Shown: one piece after another, positions 46,072 through 54,802 of the stretch | Layout of the letters: the number at the start of each line of letters is the position of its first letter | Position numbering within the stretch: the stretch's first letter is position 1 | Source of the DNA: G965222505 sp965222505 | GTDB taxonomy: Bacteria; Bacteroidota; Rhodothermia; Rhodothermales; DATKEJ01 | NCBI GenBank assembly: GCA_965222505.1 | Contig: OZ244956.1 | Location: 1,612,001 to 1,676,000, forward strand | Direction of reading: 5' to 3' | Length of the DNA stretch: 64,000 nucleotides | Notes under the pieces: generated by a model | Database searches by the model: none | Seen by the model: only the letters and a program-made list of their open reading frames with translations | Told to the model about the DNA's origin: nothing | Program-made: the position numbers and the translations under genes

Positions 46072-46104
46072 GGGGCCGGCCCCGCATGATGCAGAACCGG
46101 CCCC
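46072..46104 (-). terminator. GC-rich dyad after the basic secreted protein gene
   Basis: ggggccgg (46072-46079) pairs with ccggcccc (46097-46104), beginning 49 bp past the stop of the gene at 46153. There is no T-run, so it is a weak candidate. Confidence 0.35.
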
Positions 46105-46152
46105 TCCAAATCCAGGCGAAATTCGCGGCTTCAGGTTGTGAACACGCCAGGG

Positions 46153-47904
46153 TTAGTCTTCCGTGCCAAGGTGTTTGATTTCGACCTGCCGTTCCAGGCG
46201 GATGTCAGCCCCGCGTTTGGTCTGGTACTCCAGGTTGCCCTGGTTGGTAAAGGCCCGTCCGGTACGCGGCACGACGTTGGCCTGCGGAGCACTACCGTCC
46301 TGCTTAAAGCTGGGGTAGTTGCCCTGGTAGCCGTAATCGGCATTTCCTTCGTTGTTACGATAGAAGTAACCGTCGTCGTCGGCATAGTCATCGTTGTAGT
46401 AGTCGTAGTTGCCGTAGTAGTAGTCGCCGTTTTGACCGTAGCCCCCGGCGAGGTACTGGAAGCCCCAGTAGTCATCATCCGGCATCAACGCCACCGGCAC
46501 AACGCCGTTGAAGTTGTACGGATCGAAATGGCGGCTATGGTTGACGTTTTTGACGCGTTCGCGGTAGAAGTCCAGCACCCCCACACGGAAGCCGTGGCCG
46601 CGTTCATAGGCATCCAGAACGTTGCCGCCGTAGTAGCGCGTCGAGATCAACTCAAAGCCGCTCGTGGGGTCTCCTACGATGTAGGCCATGCGGTCGAATT
46701 CTACATAGCCGTCCTGATAGAGGGTGGCTTTCATCCGGCCCAGCTTGCTCGGAATTTTGCGAACACTACCTACGTGGTAATTGCCATCATAGATGTCGAT
46801 GCGTTCAATGCGGAATTCCATCTCGACGCGGTCATGCCCGACGTGCCGGACCTTGCGCTTGATGGTCGTCCGTACATCATACCGGCCATCCCAACTGTAA
46901 TCGTTGTACCCCCCGTGCGCAGAGATCGACTGCCGGTAGAAAAACCGGCTGGAGCGCCCGTAGTGATAGTCGTTATGGTAGTAACGGTACGACGGAATGT
47001 GAATGTAGAACCCGAAAGCGGGCCGTCCGTGCCGATGGTAGTAGCGCCGGTAGTAATGATTCCGGTTGTAGCGCCGCCAGTTGTAGCGGTAATGGTACCG
47101 GTGCCGGCGGTTACGCCATTTGTTGCGATGTTTCCGCGAATGGTACTTGTACCGATTGTTGAACCGATGCCGTTGGTTCCGGTCCCAGCGACGGTTGTTG
47201 TTCCGATCGCTGCGCCGATACCGATCATCGCGCCGGTCGCGGTATGAAGGATTGGCGCGCGGACGATTCCGGCGCTGCTGGTTGCGTACCCGGTCGTTGT
47301 TACCACGGCGGCGGTTGCGGACCCGATCATCATCACCACGGCGGCCATCGCGGACACGGCCATTATCGCCACGGCGGCGGTTGCCGTCACGGACGCGGTC
47401 ATTGTCACCCCGACGGCGGTCGTCGCGGGTGCGGACATCCCGGCCGTTGGTAGGGATCCTGTTGTTCAGATCGAACGTGCGGTTATCGGGCTTAACGCGG
47501 CCCTTGTTCGAGCGTTCGACCCTGCGGCCTTTGTCGCGCTTCACGGACCGGCCATTGCCCCGGTTGACCGTCCGGCCCCGATTCTGCCGAACGGTACGGC
47601 CCGTGTTGGGGCGTACCGAGCGATTGTTGCGTTGGACCGCCCGGTTGTTCTCGCGTTTGGCGGAACGGTTGTTGTTTCTCTGGACCGAGCGATTGCGTGC
47701 GTTGGACCTGGACTTGGCCGCACGCTCTTTTTTGACGGAACGGCTCTTGGCCGCCCGTTTGGACGGCGACCGTTTGGCTTCCGTACGTGAGCGCTCTGCA
47801 CGTTTCCCCGATCGCTGGGCTTCAACCTCAGCCGGTGCAACGGCAATGCAGAGCACCAGCGCCAGGAGCATGGTTCGGAAAAGATGGTTCAAAATACGTG
47901 TCAT
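46153..47904 (-). CDS. Very basic Arg/Asn/Tyr-rich secreted protein
   Basis: 583 residues. The start at 47904 is chosen because GGAGGG precedes it and because it gives a clean signal peptide ('FRTMLLALVLCIAVAPAEVEAQ'). Residues 30-300 are low-complexity: Arg/Lys/Ser/Asn runs such as 'NRSVQRNNNRSAKR' and 'RRRGDNDRVRDGNRRRGD', then 'HYRYNWRRYNRNHYYRRYY'. Residues 320-460 form an apparent folded domain ('MEFRIERIDIYDGNYHVGSVRKIP', 'YYGGNVLDAYERGHGFRVGVLDFYRERV'). The acidic Tyr/Asp/Gly tail contrasts with the basic front. I recognise no family; polyanion or cell-surface binding is a guess. Confidence 0.75.
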   Translation of the reverse strand: MTRILNHLFRTMLLALVLCIAVAPAEVEAQRSGKRAERSRTEAKRSPSKRAAKSRSVKKERAAKSRSNARNRSVQRNNNRSAKRENNRAVQRNNRSVRPNTGRTVRQNRGRTVNRGNGRSVKRDKGRRVERSNKGRVKPDNRTFDLNNRIPTNGRDVRTRDDRRRGDNDRVRDGNRRRGDNGRVRDGRRGDDDRVRNRRRGNNDRVRNQQRRNRPRANPSYRDRRDDRYRRSDRNNNRRWDRNQRHRFNNRYKYHSRKHRNKWRNRRHRYHYRYNWRRYNRNHYYRRYYHRHGRPAFGFYIHIPSYRYYHNDYHYGRSSRFFYRQSISAHGGYNDYSWDGRYDVRTTIKRKVRHVGHDRVEMEFRIERIDIYDGNYHVGSVRKIPSKLGRMKATLYQDGYVEFDRMAYIVGDPTSGFELISTRYYGGNVLDAYERGHGFRVGVLDFYRERVKNVNHSRHFDPYNFNGVVPVALMPDDDYWGFQYLAGGYGQNGDYYYGNYDYYNDDYADDDGYFYRNNEGNADYGYQGNYPSFKQDGSAPQANVVPRTGRAFTNQGNLEYQTKRGADIRLERQVEIKHLGTED

Positions 47905-48139
47905 GGGAACCCTCCCTGAGGTTGTGTCCCGCAACTTTACGGAACGGTGAACGGGGGTTTCCCTACAAAGTCCTTCAATTTCGTGCCAGCAGACAGGCCA
48001 TCTGCTGATCAATCAGGTCTACTCACTCCATAACATCAACCAAAACAAAGGCTAAAATGCAGATATTTCTTTTTATGGGGCCTGTATAACCGGCGATCCT
48101 TGCCTGGTGGATTGTCCAGAATTGCATACAGTACGGGGC

Positions 48140-48260
48140 CTGAAAACACACAAGCCCGCCCCGGTATATCGGGACGGGCTTTAAGAAAACGGTCAGTGGC
48201 CTCCTCGCCCCACTAGACCCTTGCCTCCTTCCGACCTTGCGGTCGTGCTTTTTCATCTCT
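48140..48260. terminator. Back-to-back hairpins in the 47905-48458 gap
   Basis: agcccgccccggtatatcgg and the following acgggct (about 48150-48181) form a strong GC hairpin. cgacc-ttgc-ggtcg followed by tgcttttt (about 48232-48254) is a plausible plus-strand intrinsic terminator. Nothing convincing is transcribed into either, so a small RNA of about 100 nt is possible but unproven. Confidence 0.4.
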
Positions 48261-48458
48261 CATTGGTATACGCGTACCTTGTAGGTAGAACGGATCATGC
48301 CTGTGTAGAATCCATGACGGCGCAACCTGTATCCCTGCCTGGCGTACATGTTTGCGCCTGGTTTCATATCCTCAAACCAGTCCTTAGCTCTGCAGACGTA
48401 AAGGGTACCCGTATTCGTGAGGGTAGTCGATTACGCATTACGCTATACTTTTACTTCC

Positions 48459-50267
48459 ATGCGATTTTTCTCGACTCTGATTGCCAGTACCCTGGGAACG
48501 CTCATTGCCCTCGGGTTGATGTTTTTTATCGGCCTCGCCTTTCTGTTTGCGCTTGCCGCCGCCGATGACCCCGAGCCGACCGTCCGATCCGGCTCCGTGC
48601 TAAAATTGCCACTTTCCGGCCCCCTCTATGAACAGGAACCGGATCAACCGCTGGCCGGCGCCTTTGGCGATCCGGGGTTGATGACGGTACGAGAGGTGAC
48701 CCAGGCCCTCAAAAAAGCTGCAGCCGACGATCGGATCTCCGCGGTTTGGCTCCAGCCGCAAGGCCTCTTTACCGATTGGGCACAACTGGAAACCGTCCGC
48801 CGAGCCCTGCACACCTTTAAGGAAAGCGACAAGCCGCTGCTGGCCACCGCAGGGCCGAACGGGTTTTCCGAGCGGGACTACTTCCTGGCTACCGCAGCCG
48901 ATGAAATCTATGCCCCTCCGGAAGCCGGTTTTGAATTTGACGGATTCTATATTGCCGTACAGTTTTACGCCCAGATGCTCGACAAACTCGACATCACGCC
49001 CGAAGTCATCCGAGCCGGAAAATTCAAAAGTGCCGTTGAACCCTTCCTGCGCACCGACCTCTCGGAAGAAAATCGTGCCCAACTTCAAGCCCTGCTGGAT
49101 ACCCAGGAAGCCAGTTTCTTCGCCGCTGTTGCCGAAAGCCGGGGCGTTACCCCTGCCACCCTCGATGAATGGACCGATGCCAACGGCGTGTTCATGGCCG
49201 AGGAAGCCCAAAAAGCGGGCCTCATCGACGACTTGATGTTTCAGGATGAGGTCTTGGATAAACTGAAAGCCCTTACCGAACTGGACACCGATGCATCCTT
49301 GCCCATTGTAGATCTGGAAGACTATGTACACGTCCCGGCCTCCAGCGCCGGACTTCCATCCGGCTCCGACGGCACCATCGCCGTAGCCTATGCCCTGGGC
49401 GAGATTCGGACCGGCGAGAGTACCAATTCCGAAGGACCATTATCCAGCAGCACAACGGTCGGCTCGACATCGTTCACCAAGATGATCCGAGATCTGCGTG
49501 AGAACGAGACCGTCAAAGCAATTGTACTGCGCATCGACTCCCCCGGTGGATCAGCGACGGCCAGTGATGTGATGTGGCGCGAAATCAAGCTGGCTGCCGA
49601 GGCCAAACCCCTGATTGTCTCAATGGGTGGCCTGGCGGCTTCCGGCGGTTACTACATCGCCGCGCCCGCCGATACCATCGTGGCTGAACCTACCACGATC
49701 ACCGGTTCCATCGGGGCCTATGCAATGATGCTCAACCTGAGTCAACTCATGGAGAACCGCATCGGCATCACCTCAGATGCCGTACAAACCGGGCCATATG
49801 CCGACATGCTCTCGGGCCGCCGCCCCCTCCAAGCCAATGAAATTGCTGTGCTGGAACGCAGCATTGATGCCGTCTACGATACCTTCACCCGAAAAGTCGC
49901 CGAAGGCCGAAACCTGTCGCAGGAACAGGTACACGAAATTGCCCAGGGCCGGGTGTGGAGTGGTGAGGATGCTGTGGACGTGGGCTTGGTGGATGTCCTC
50001 GGAGGCCTGGACACAGCCATTGAAATCGCCGCCGAGAAAGCCGGCCTCGCCCCGGACACCTACCGGGTCCGCTCATACCCGAGCCCCAAAACCTGGTTTG
50101 AGCAACTCAGCGAATCCCTGCAAGTAAATGCCTCTACCTATTGGGCCAACCTATGGACCACGCCGGAAACCCTGGCCCTGCAGGAACACCTGCGCACCCT
50201 CCAGGCCCTGTCCGCGTTGCAAGGCACAGTCCAGACCCGAATGCCGTTTTCAATTGTCATTGAATGA
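48459..50267 (+). CDS. sppA: Signal peptide peptidase SppA, 67-kDa type
   Basis: 602 residues from the ATG at 48459, which places the membrane anchor ('LGTLIALGLMFFIGLAFLFALA') directly at the N-terminus. There are two tandem ClpP-like domains. The catalytic Lys is in 'RAGKFKSAVEPFLR' of the first domain and the catalytic Ser in 'GGLAASGGYYIAAPADTIVAEP' of the second, as in the E. coli enzyme. It degrades cleaved signal peptides in the membrane. The upstream gap includes a gattacgcattacg short repeat. Confidence 0.95.
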   Translation: MRFFSTLIASTLGTLIALGLMFFIGLAFLFALAAADDPEPTVRSGSVLKLPLSGPLYEQEPDQPLAGAFGDPGLMTVREVTQALKKAAADDRISAVWLQPQGLFTDWAQLETVRRALHTFKESDKPLLATAGPNGFSERDYFLATAADEIYAPPEAGFEFDGFYIAVQFYAQMLDKLDITPEVIRAGKFKSAVEPFLRTDLSEENRAQLQALLDTQEASFFAAVAESRGVTPATLDEWTDANGVFMAEEAQKAGLIDDLMFQDEVLDKLKALTELDTDASLPIVDLEDYVHVPASSAGLPSGSDGTIAVAYALGEIRTGESTNSEGPLSSSTTVGSTSFTKMIRDLRENETVKAIVLRIDSPGGSATASDVMWREIKLAAEAKPLIVSMGGLAASGGYYIAAPADTIVAEPTTITGSIGAYAMMLNLSQLMENRIGITSDAVQTGPYADMLSGRRPLQANEIAVLERSIDAVYDTFTRKVAEGRNLSQEQVHEIAQGRVWSGEDAVDVGLVDVLGGLDTAIEIAAEKAGLAPDTYRVRSYPSPKTWFEQLSESLQVNASTYWANLWTTPETLALQEHLRTLQALSALQGTVQTRMPFSIVIE

Positions 50268-50340
50268 CGTGCGAAAATGGAATTTCGGTTTTTTGGCTCG
50301 GTTCCAATTATTGACATCCCGTGCCGGGAGGGGTCGGTCC

Positions 50341-50475
50341 TGTGCCCACCCTGGCCGTCGTCTGCCCAAACGTTGAAACAATCATCGGCCAGGGTGGGCA
50401 CAAGGCCCACCCGTCCGGGGGCGCGCCCCTTTGTTGTGTAACGCCACCCCGTAGGGACATGGCGTGCCATGTCCG
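50341..50475. terminator. Cluster of palindromes between convergent sppA and patatin genes
   Basis: tgtgcccaccctggcc (50341-50356) pairs perfectly with 50387-50402. A second near-perfect palindrome, ggacatggcgtgccatgtcc, is at 50456-50475. They can terminate both genes; the second has the look of a dispersed repeat. Confidence 0.55.
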
Positions 50476-50486
50476 GTACCGATCAT

Positions 50487-51383
50487 TTATGAAACCGTCA
50501 ATTCCTGGCGTAACGATTCCAGGGCAGCGGTGTGTTTGAGGGTAGCGGCAATGCCGAGGTCGAAGAGCGGGTCTTTTTCTTCGTGAAAATCCAGAATGCC
50601 GATGTGGGTGACCTCGGGTTCGATGAGCACATTTGGGCGATAGCGTTCAAGTTGCTCCTGTTCGGCCTGCATCACGATGAGGTCCAGGGCCCGTTGGGCA
50701 ACGGTGAACACTTCCGGCAGGTTTTCGATTACCTCTTCGGCCAAGCGCTCACCCCAGCGTGAGGGTTTGATCCAGGCCCATTTCTCTTTTTTTTCGTCCT
50801 CCTCCTGCTCGGCCAGTTTCCAGTCGCTCATCTGGCGGAACAGGCGGATGCCGATGGTGTGCGTCATGCCCGCCTCAACCAGTACGCTAACCGGCAGGTT
50901 GTTGCGCAGCCCGCCATCGACCAGCACGCGGCCTTCGATACGGATGGGGGCAAACACGCCGGGGATAGTGGTGGAGGCCAGCACGGGTTTGACGAGGGGG
51001 CCTTGGTCGAAGACCACGGCTTCACCGGTTTCGAGGTCGGTACAGACCACCTTCAGGGGAATCGAGAGGTCTTCAAAGGTTTCGACACCGAGGTGTTCAT
51101 GCAGGTAAGCCTCTAACTTGTCGACATCCAGCAGCCCCTTGCCGTCGAACCGTGCGCCGAGAAGGCCCAAGAAGTTGAGATCCTGCATCAGTTTTTCGAG
51201 CCTGCGCGCCCCATACCCTGCGGCATAAAACACCCCAACCAACGCGCCGATGCTGGTGCCGGCAATCATTTGAGGTTTAAGGTGATAGGCTTCCAGAATT
51301 GACAAGGCCCCGACGTGGGCCAATCCTTTCATGCCACCGCCACCGAGGGCGAGACCGAGCGCGGGCGTATTCACTTCGTTCAT
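50487..51383 (-). CDS. Patatin-like phospholipase
   Basis: 298 residues from the ATG at 51383. The oxyanion hole is 'LGGGGMKGLAHVG', the nucleophile elbow 'IAGTSIGALVGV' (GxSxG), and the catalytic Asp is in 'VLVDGGLRNNLP'. The size fits bacterial RssA-like patatins rather than secreted exotoxins. It lacks a signal peptide, so it probably acts on cytoplasmic or inner-membrane lipids. Short cgttctacg repeats fill the gap upstream of its start. Confidence 0.9.
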   Translation of the reverse strand: MNEVNTPALGLALGGGGMKGLAHVGALSILEAYHLKPQMIAGTSIGALVGVFYAAGYGARRLEKLMQDLNFLGLLGARFDGKGLLDVDKLEAYLHEHLGVETFEDLSIPLKVVCTDLETGEAVVFDQGPLVKPVLASTTIPGVFAPIRIEGRVLVDGGLRNNLPVSVLVEAGMTHTIGIRLFRQMSDWKLAEQEEDEKKEKWAWIKPSRWGERLAEEVIENLPEVFTVAQRALDLIVMQAEQEQLERYRPNVLIEPEVTHIGILDFHEEKDPLFDLGIAATLKHTAALESLRQELTVS

Positions 51384-51509
51384 GCTTTTTAACGTTCTAC
51401 GTTCTACGTGCGACGTTCTACGTTTCTTATCCCATTGGTCGCGCATAGAATGTTATGTACTACTCATGTAGATGGTCTATAAAAGGTACCTTAACCAATA
51501 GAAAATGAC

Positions 51510-51878
51510 ATGGGCAGTATTCAAAGATTCGAAGATATTGAAGCGTGGCAACAGGCACAGGGACTGGTATACAAGATCTATGCGATATGCAATGCGGGAC
51601 CTCTGGCAAAAGACTATGGGCTGAAGGATCAGCTTAGGCGGGCTGCCGTGTCTATCATGGCGAATATTGCCGAGGGGTATGGGAGACGGAGCCCAAAGGA
51701 GTTTGCCTACTTTCTTGACATAGCAAGATCATCAGCCTTTGAAGTGCAATCTCTCCTTTATGTGGTGCGTGACGTCCATGGCTTACCCGAACAGACTTTT
51801 GTTGCGCTGTATCAATCTACGGATAAGATTCAGGCGCTTATCGCTGGTCTCACGGCGTATTTACGTTCTACGTTCTGA
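51510..51878 (+). CDS. Four-helix-bundle S23-type protein
   Basis: 122 residues. 'RFEDIEAWQQAQGLVYKIY', 'LKDQLRRAAVSIMANIAEGYGRRSPKEFAYFLDIARSSAFEVQSLL' is the typical signature of the family first found in 23S rRNA intervening sequences, here free-standing in the chromosome. The function is unknown. The last codons (RSTF) are written by the acgttctacgttct repeat that continues past the stop, so the repeat has captured the gene's 3' end. Confidence 0.88.
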   Translation: MGSIQRFEDIEAWQQAQGLVYKIYAICNAGPLAKDYGLKDQLRRAAVSIMANIAEGYGRRSPKEFAYFLDIARSSAFEVQSLLYVVRDVHGLPEQTFVALYQSTDKIQALIAGLTAYLRSTF

Positions 51879-51963
51879 GTTCTACGTTCTATGTTCGGCT
51901 AACCCATATAAGCGAATTGCTCGAAGGCAAGCTTCAAGTAGCATGTAGACAATTGGATTAAGA

Positions 51964-51997
51964 AACGTAGAACGTCGCACGTAGAACGTAGAACCTC
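51964..51997. repeat. aacgtagaacgt-type short-period repeat
   Basis: One of at least six such clusters in the right half: about 51400-51420, 51855-51890, 51964-51997, 53730-53757, 56872-56907 and 56992-57018. Each lies between genes or at a gene edge, and they occur in both orientations. Confidence 0.8.
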
Positions 51998-52882
51998 TTA
52001 CAGGCAAGCGATGGGGAAGGCAATGTATTCGGCGAAGAAGAGGGTCCAGACGAAGAGGTAAAACCGGGTCATCGGCTGGTGCTGGGTGGGATCGGTACGG
52101 CGGCCTACGAGGAGCAAGAGCAGGAGCAAGGCAGCGTGTACGACGATCAGGACGGTGGGGTTGATGGCAGGGAGTTTTAGTAAACCCACCCCAATCATGC
52201 CGAGGTAGCAGAAGACCAACAGACCAAGCCCCAGGCTAAACACACGATGGGGGCCGAGGCGAAGCGAGAGGGTGGCAATGCGAAACCGACGGTCGCCTTC
52301 CATGTCCGGGATGTCCTTGAACCAGGCAATCACCAGACTCATCCCGAAGACAAAAATGGTCAATGCCCAAACGTGGACGGGTACCACGGCCAAGCCCGTC
52401 ATCTGAAACTGAAAGTGCAGGTACAGGAACAGGTTGACCACCACCCCCCGCACAGTAAAAATGCAGGCTGCTGCCCAAAAAGTGTACTTCTTGAGCCGGA
52501 TCGGCGGGACCGAATAGGCCGTGCCAATAAGTAAACTCACGACCACGGTAACGGACAAGAAAGGGCCTTGTGCAAAGGCCACCACCAGCGCGACCACCAG
52601 ACAAAACCCCACGATGCCCCAGCCCGTCACTAAGGAAAAATCACCGGAAGCGAGGGGCAAATAGGGCTTGTTGATTCGGTCGATGTCGATGTCCATGATT
52701 TGATTGAGGCCCACGATGTAGATGTTGGCACTCAGACAGGCCACCACGGCCCACCCCAGCAACCCGAGATCGGGCATGCCGCCGCCGATAAAGGCCCAGG
52801 CGACCGTAAACAAACCGGCCGCACTCAACGTCGTGCCGATAACCGTGTGAGGCCGGGAAAAGTGTAAAAATGCCTTGAGCAT
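51998..52882 (-). CDS. vte2: Homogentisate prenyltransferase (UbiA family, tocopherol type)
   Basis: 294 residues, about nine hydrophobic helices. The first aspartate motif is 'NQIMDIDIDRINKPYLPLASG' (60-80) and the second 'KDIPDMEGDRRFR' (189-201). 'FSRPHTVIGT' at the N-terminus, 'INKPYLPLASG' and 'RGVVVNLFLYLHF' are hallmarks of homogentisate phytyl/solanesyl transferases rather than of UbiA or MenA. It would condense homogentisate with a prenyl diphosphate and decarboxylate it, making MPBQ or a related quinol in the inner membrane. It starts 6 bp after the upstream methyltransferase. The prenyl donor is unknown; a non-phototroph may use geranylgeranyl rather than phytyl. Confidence 0.88.
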   Translation of the reverse strand: MLKAFLHFSRPHTVIGTTLSAAGLFTVAWAFIGGGMPDLGLLGWAVVACLSANIYIVGLNQIMDIDIDRINKPYLPLASGDFSLVTGWGIVGFCLVVALVVAFAQGPFLSVTVVVSLLIGTAYSVPPIRLKKYTFWAAACIFTVRGVVVNLFLYLHFQFQMTGLAVVPVHVWALTIFVFGMSLVIAWFKDIPDMEGDRRFRIATLSLRLGPHRVFSLGLGLLVFCYLGMIGVGLLKLPAINPTVLIVVHAALLLLLLLVGRRTDPTQHQPMTRFYLFVWTLFFAEYIAFPIACL

Positions 52883-52888
52883 GGAGGG

Positions 52889-53725
52889 TTATTTTTGACC
52901 AGTGAGTAGTCCGTACCGGATGAGCCCCTTGCGATACCCCCGGATCATCAGGTTGATGGCTACAGCTCCGCGTAAAGTGGGCGTACCCGAAGTAAGCAAT
53001 CCCTTGACCCCACGGACGCTCACCGCCGACCGGGCCACTGCCCACCAGAACGGCGCAACGGCCTCCGTCCAGTCGTCCGTCTTTAAGGCCTTCAAACCGG
53101 ATGCGGCAGCGAGGTCCCGGTAGCCTTCGACCGATATGATGTAGGGCAAGTGATAGGCTTTGTACAACTTCTGCAAAAGTCGGTCCTCGGAAGGAGAAAG
53201 CGCTGGCGGCAGGGTCCGATGACACCAGGTGGCCATCAGCAACCGGCCCCCAGGCGCAAGCAGGTTGGCACAGGTCTGCATGAACCGGGGCTTTTCGGGC
53301 ATGTGCTCGCCGCTTTCCAGGGTCCATACGAGGTCGAAGAAGCCATCCTCAAACGGCGGTTCCAGGGCATCGGCCACTTTAAAATGAACCTGCTCGCTCA
53401 TGCCGGCTTCAGCGGCACGGGCCATCGCCCGGCCAGCCTGTACAGGGCTCAGGGTAATCCCCCATACCTCGGCATTGTACTTCCGGGCGAGGTGCAAGCT
53501 GCTCCCCCCGATGCCACACCCCAGGTCCAGAATACGCCGGGGCTTATCCACACCACCCCAGGCCAGGAGCTTTTCGATCATGTCCACCTGCGCAGCATAA
53601 TCGGAGGTCCGTGCCTTGCCTTCCGGGCCATAATAGCCGTGGTGCATATGCTCGCCCCATACGCTTTCCCATAGGCCGGAGGAGGCGTCATAAAAGACTT
53701 TTATGTTTCGATTCAGCTCTTTCAA
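52889..53725 (-). CDS. vte4: Gamma-tocopherol methyltransferase-like enzyme
   Basis: 278 residues. 'FYDASSGLWESVWGEHMHHGYY' at the N-terminus and SAM motif I 'ILDLGCGIGGSSLHLARKY' (65-83), then 'ITLSPVQAGRA', 'FDLVWTLESGEHMPEK' and 'PGGRLLMATWCHR', match the VTE4 family, which methylates C5 of gamma-tocopherol to make alpha-tocopherol. Cyanobacterial MPBQ methyltransferases are close relatives, so the ring position is uncertain. Middle gene of the three-gene operon; 36 bp with an acgttctacg repeat separate it from the upstream gene. Confidence 0.85.
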   Translation of the reverse strand: MKELNRNIKVFYDASSGLWESVWGEHMHHGYYGPEGKARTSDYAAQVDMIEKLLAWGGVDKPRRILDLGCGIGGSSLHLARKYNAEVWGITLSPVQAGRAMARAAEAGMSEQVHFKVADALEPPFEDGFFDLVWTLESGEHMPEKPRFMQTCANLLAPGGRLLMATWCHRTLPPALSPSEDRLLQKLYKAYHLPYIISVEGYRDLAAASGLKALKTDDWTEAVAPFWWAVARSAVSVRGVKGLLTSGTPTLRGAVAINLMIRGYRKGLIRYGLLTGQK

Positions 53726-53761
53726 GTCGTTCTATGTTCTACGTGCGACGTTCTACGTTTC

Positions 53762-54688
53762 TCATTCGTCAGGGCGGCGAAAAACCACGAGGAGAAGAGC
53801 GGCGAGGATCATCAGGAGACCTGCTTTTTGGTGGCGGGTCAGGGAGGCTGGAGCACCACCCGCATCGGTCGAATGGCCGAGGAGGCGCATCAGGCCCTGG
53901 CGAGCGTAGCCGATGAGGGCAAAGGGGATGAACAGAAACCCGGCCAATGAGCCGCCGATGAGCCGGGCGGCCACCGTTACGGATTCTCCTGTGGTCATGG
54001 GGGCGCGGACGTCCTCGCGTTTTTGGGGCAACAGCATGACGGGCGAGGAACCCGCTTCAGGCTTTACGCCGGAAAGGGCAATGCCGTAGGCTTCCTCCCG
54101 CACCCAACCGGGACGGATGTAACGTTTCTTAAGGTCGGTAAAACCCGCAGCTTCAAACCAACGGATGTATTCCTCTTCCTCGGGAAACAGCATCCAGGCA
54201 TCGGCGGCGGCGCGGGCCAGGGTATTTTTGGGGCGCAACGGGCCGATCATCAGGGCCACCCCACCAGGTTTGATGACGCGGTAGGCCTCGGCAATGCCAC
54301 GCTGCGGTTCCGGCCAATATTCAATGCTGCCGGCTGATATATACCGGTCGAAATGATCCGTGGGGAACGGCAAATCCTCAGCATCACCCTCTATGAAGGT
54401 GCATCCCTCAAGCACAGGTTTTTGACGCGCACGGGCCAGTTGGTGCGGACTCTGATCAATGCAGGTGACCTGCGTAGCCGGGATATATGCCATAACCCCT
54501 TGCGTGGTAAATCCGGTGCCAGCCCCTACGTCTACAATGGTCAGGTTGGGATCGTCCAGTTGGGCCAGTTCCAGGGCTTGCTCGCGCATGGAAGGCGTCC
54601 AGAAGAAGGGGTTGACATACTGGTCGTAGAAGATGGACAAGAAGCGATAAAACCAATAGGCTTCTTTCTTGTGCTGAACAAGACGCAT
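53762..54688 (-). CDS. vte3: MPBQ/MSBQ methyltransferase of the plant VTE3 type
   Basis: 308 residues from the Met at 54688. 'VQHKKEAYWFYRFLSIFYDQYVNP' followed by 'FWT..MR..AL', motif I 'IVDVGAGTGFTT' (51-62), 'CIDQSPHQLARARQKPVLEGCTFIEGDAEDLPF', 'DRYISAGSIEYWPEPQRGIAEAYRVIKPGG' and 'FPEEEEYIRWFEAAGF' align block by block with chloroplast VTE3, which methylates 2-methyl-6-phytylbenzoquinone. The C-terminal hydrophobic segment ('AGLLMILAALLLVVF') is a membrane anchor, as in plants. Plant VTE3 is unlike the cyanobacterial enzyme, so this bacterial copy is notable. First gene of the operon. Confidence 0.88.
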   Translation of the reverse strand: MRLVQHKKEAYWFYRFLSIFYDQYVNPFFWTPSMREQALELAQLDDPNLTIVDVGAGTGFTTQGVMAYIPATQVTCIDQSPHQLARARQKPVLEGCTFIEGDAEDLPFPTDHFDRYISAGSIEYWPEPQRGIAEAYRVIKPGGVALMIGPLRPKNTLARAAADAWMLFPEEEEYIRWFEAAGFTDLKKRYIRPGWVREEAYGIALSGVKPEAGSSPVMLLPQKREDVRAPMTTGESVTVAARLIGGSLAGFLFIPFALIGYARQGLMRLLGHSTDAGGAPASLTRHQKAGLLMILAALLLVVFRRPDE

Positions 54689-54802
54689 GGATGCAAGGGA
54701 TCTGATGGAGGGAAGCAGACGTCGCCCGGGAGGAAGCGCATGGACGCACATGGGGCGCGTAAAATACGACCTTGAACCTCCAATTAGAAGCAACGCTCCA
54801 TT

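Noticed and set aside
48140..48260. Small SRP RNA (ffs) on the minus strand, suggested by ggtcggaaggaggc
   Set aside because: The conserved loop and internal-bulge pairing of the SRP domain IV hairpin cannot be formed; the region fits terminator hairpins better.
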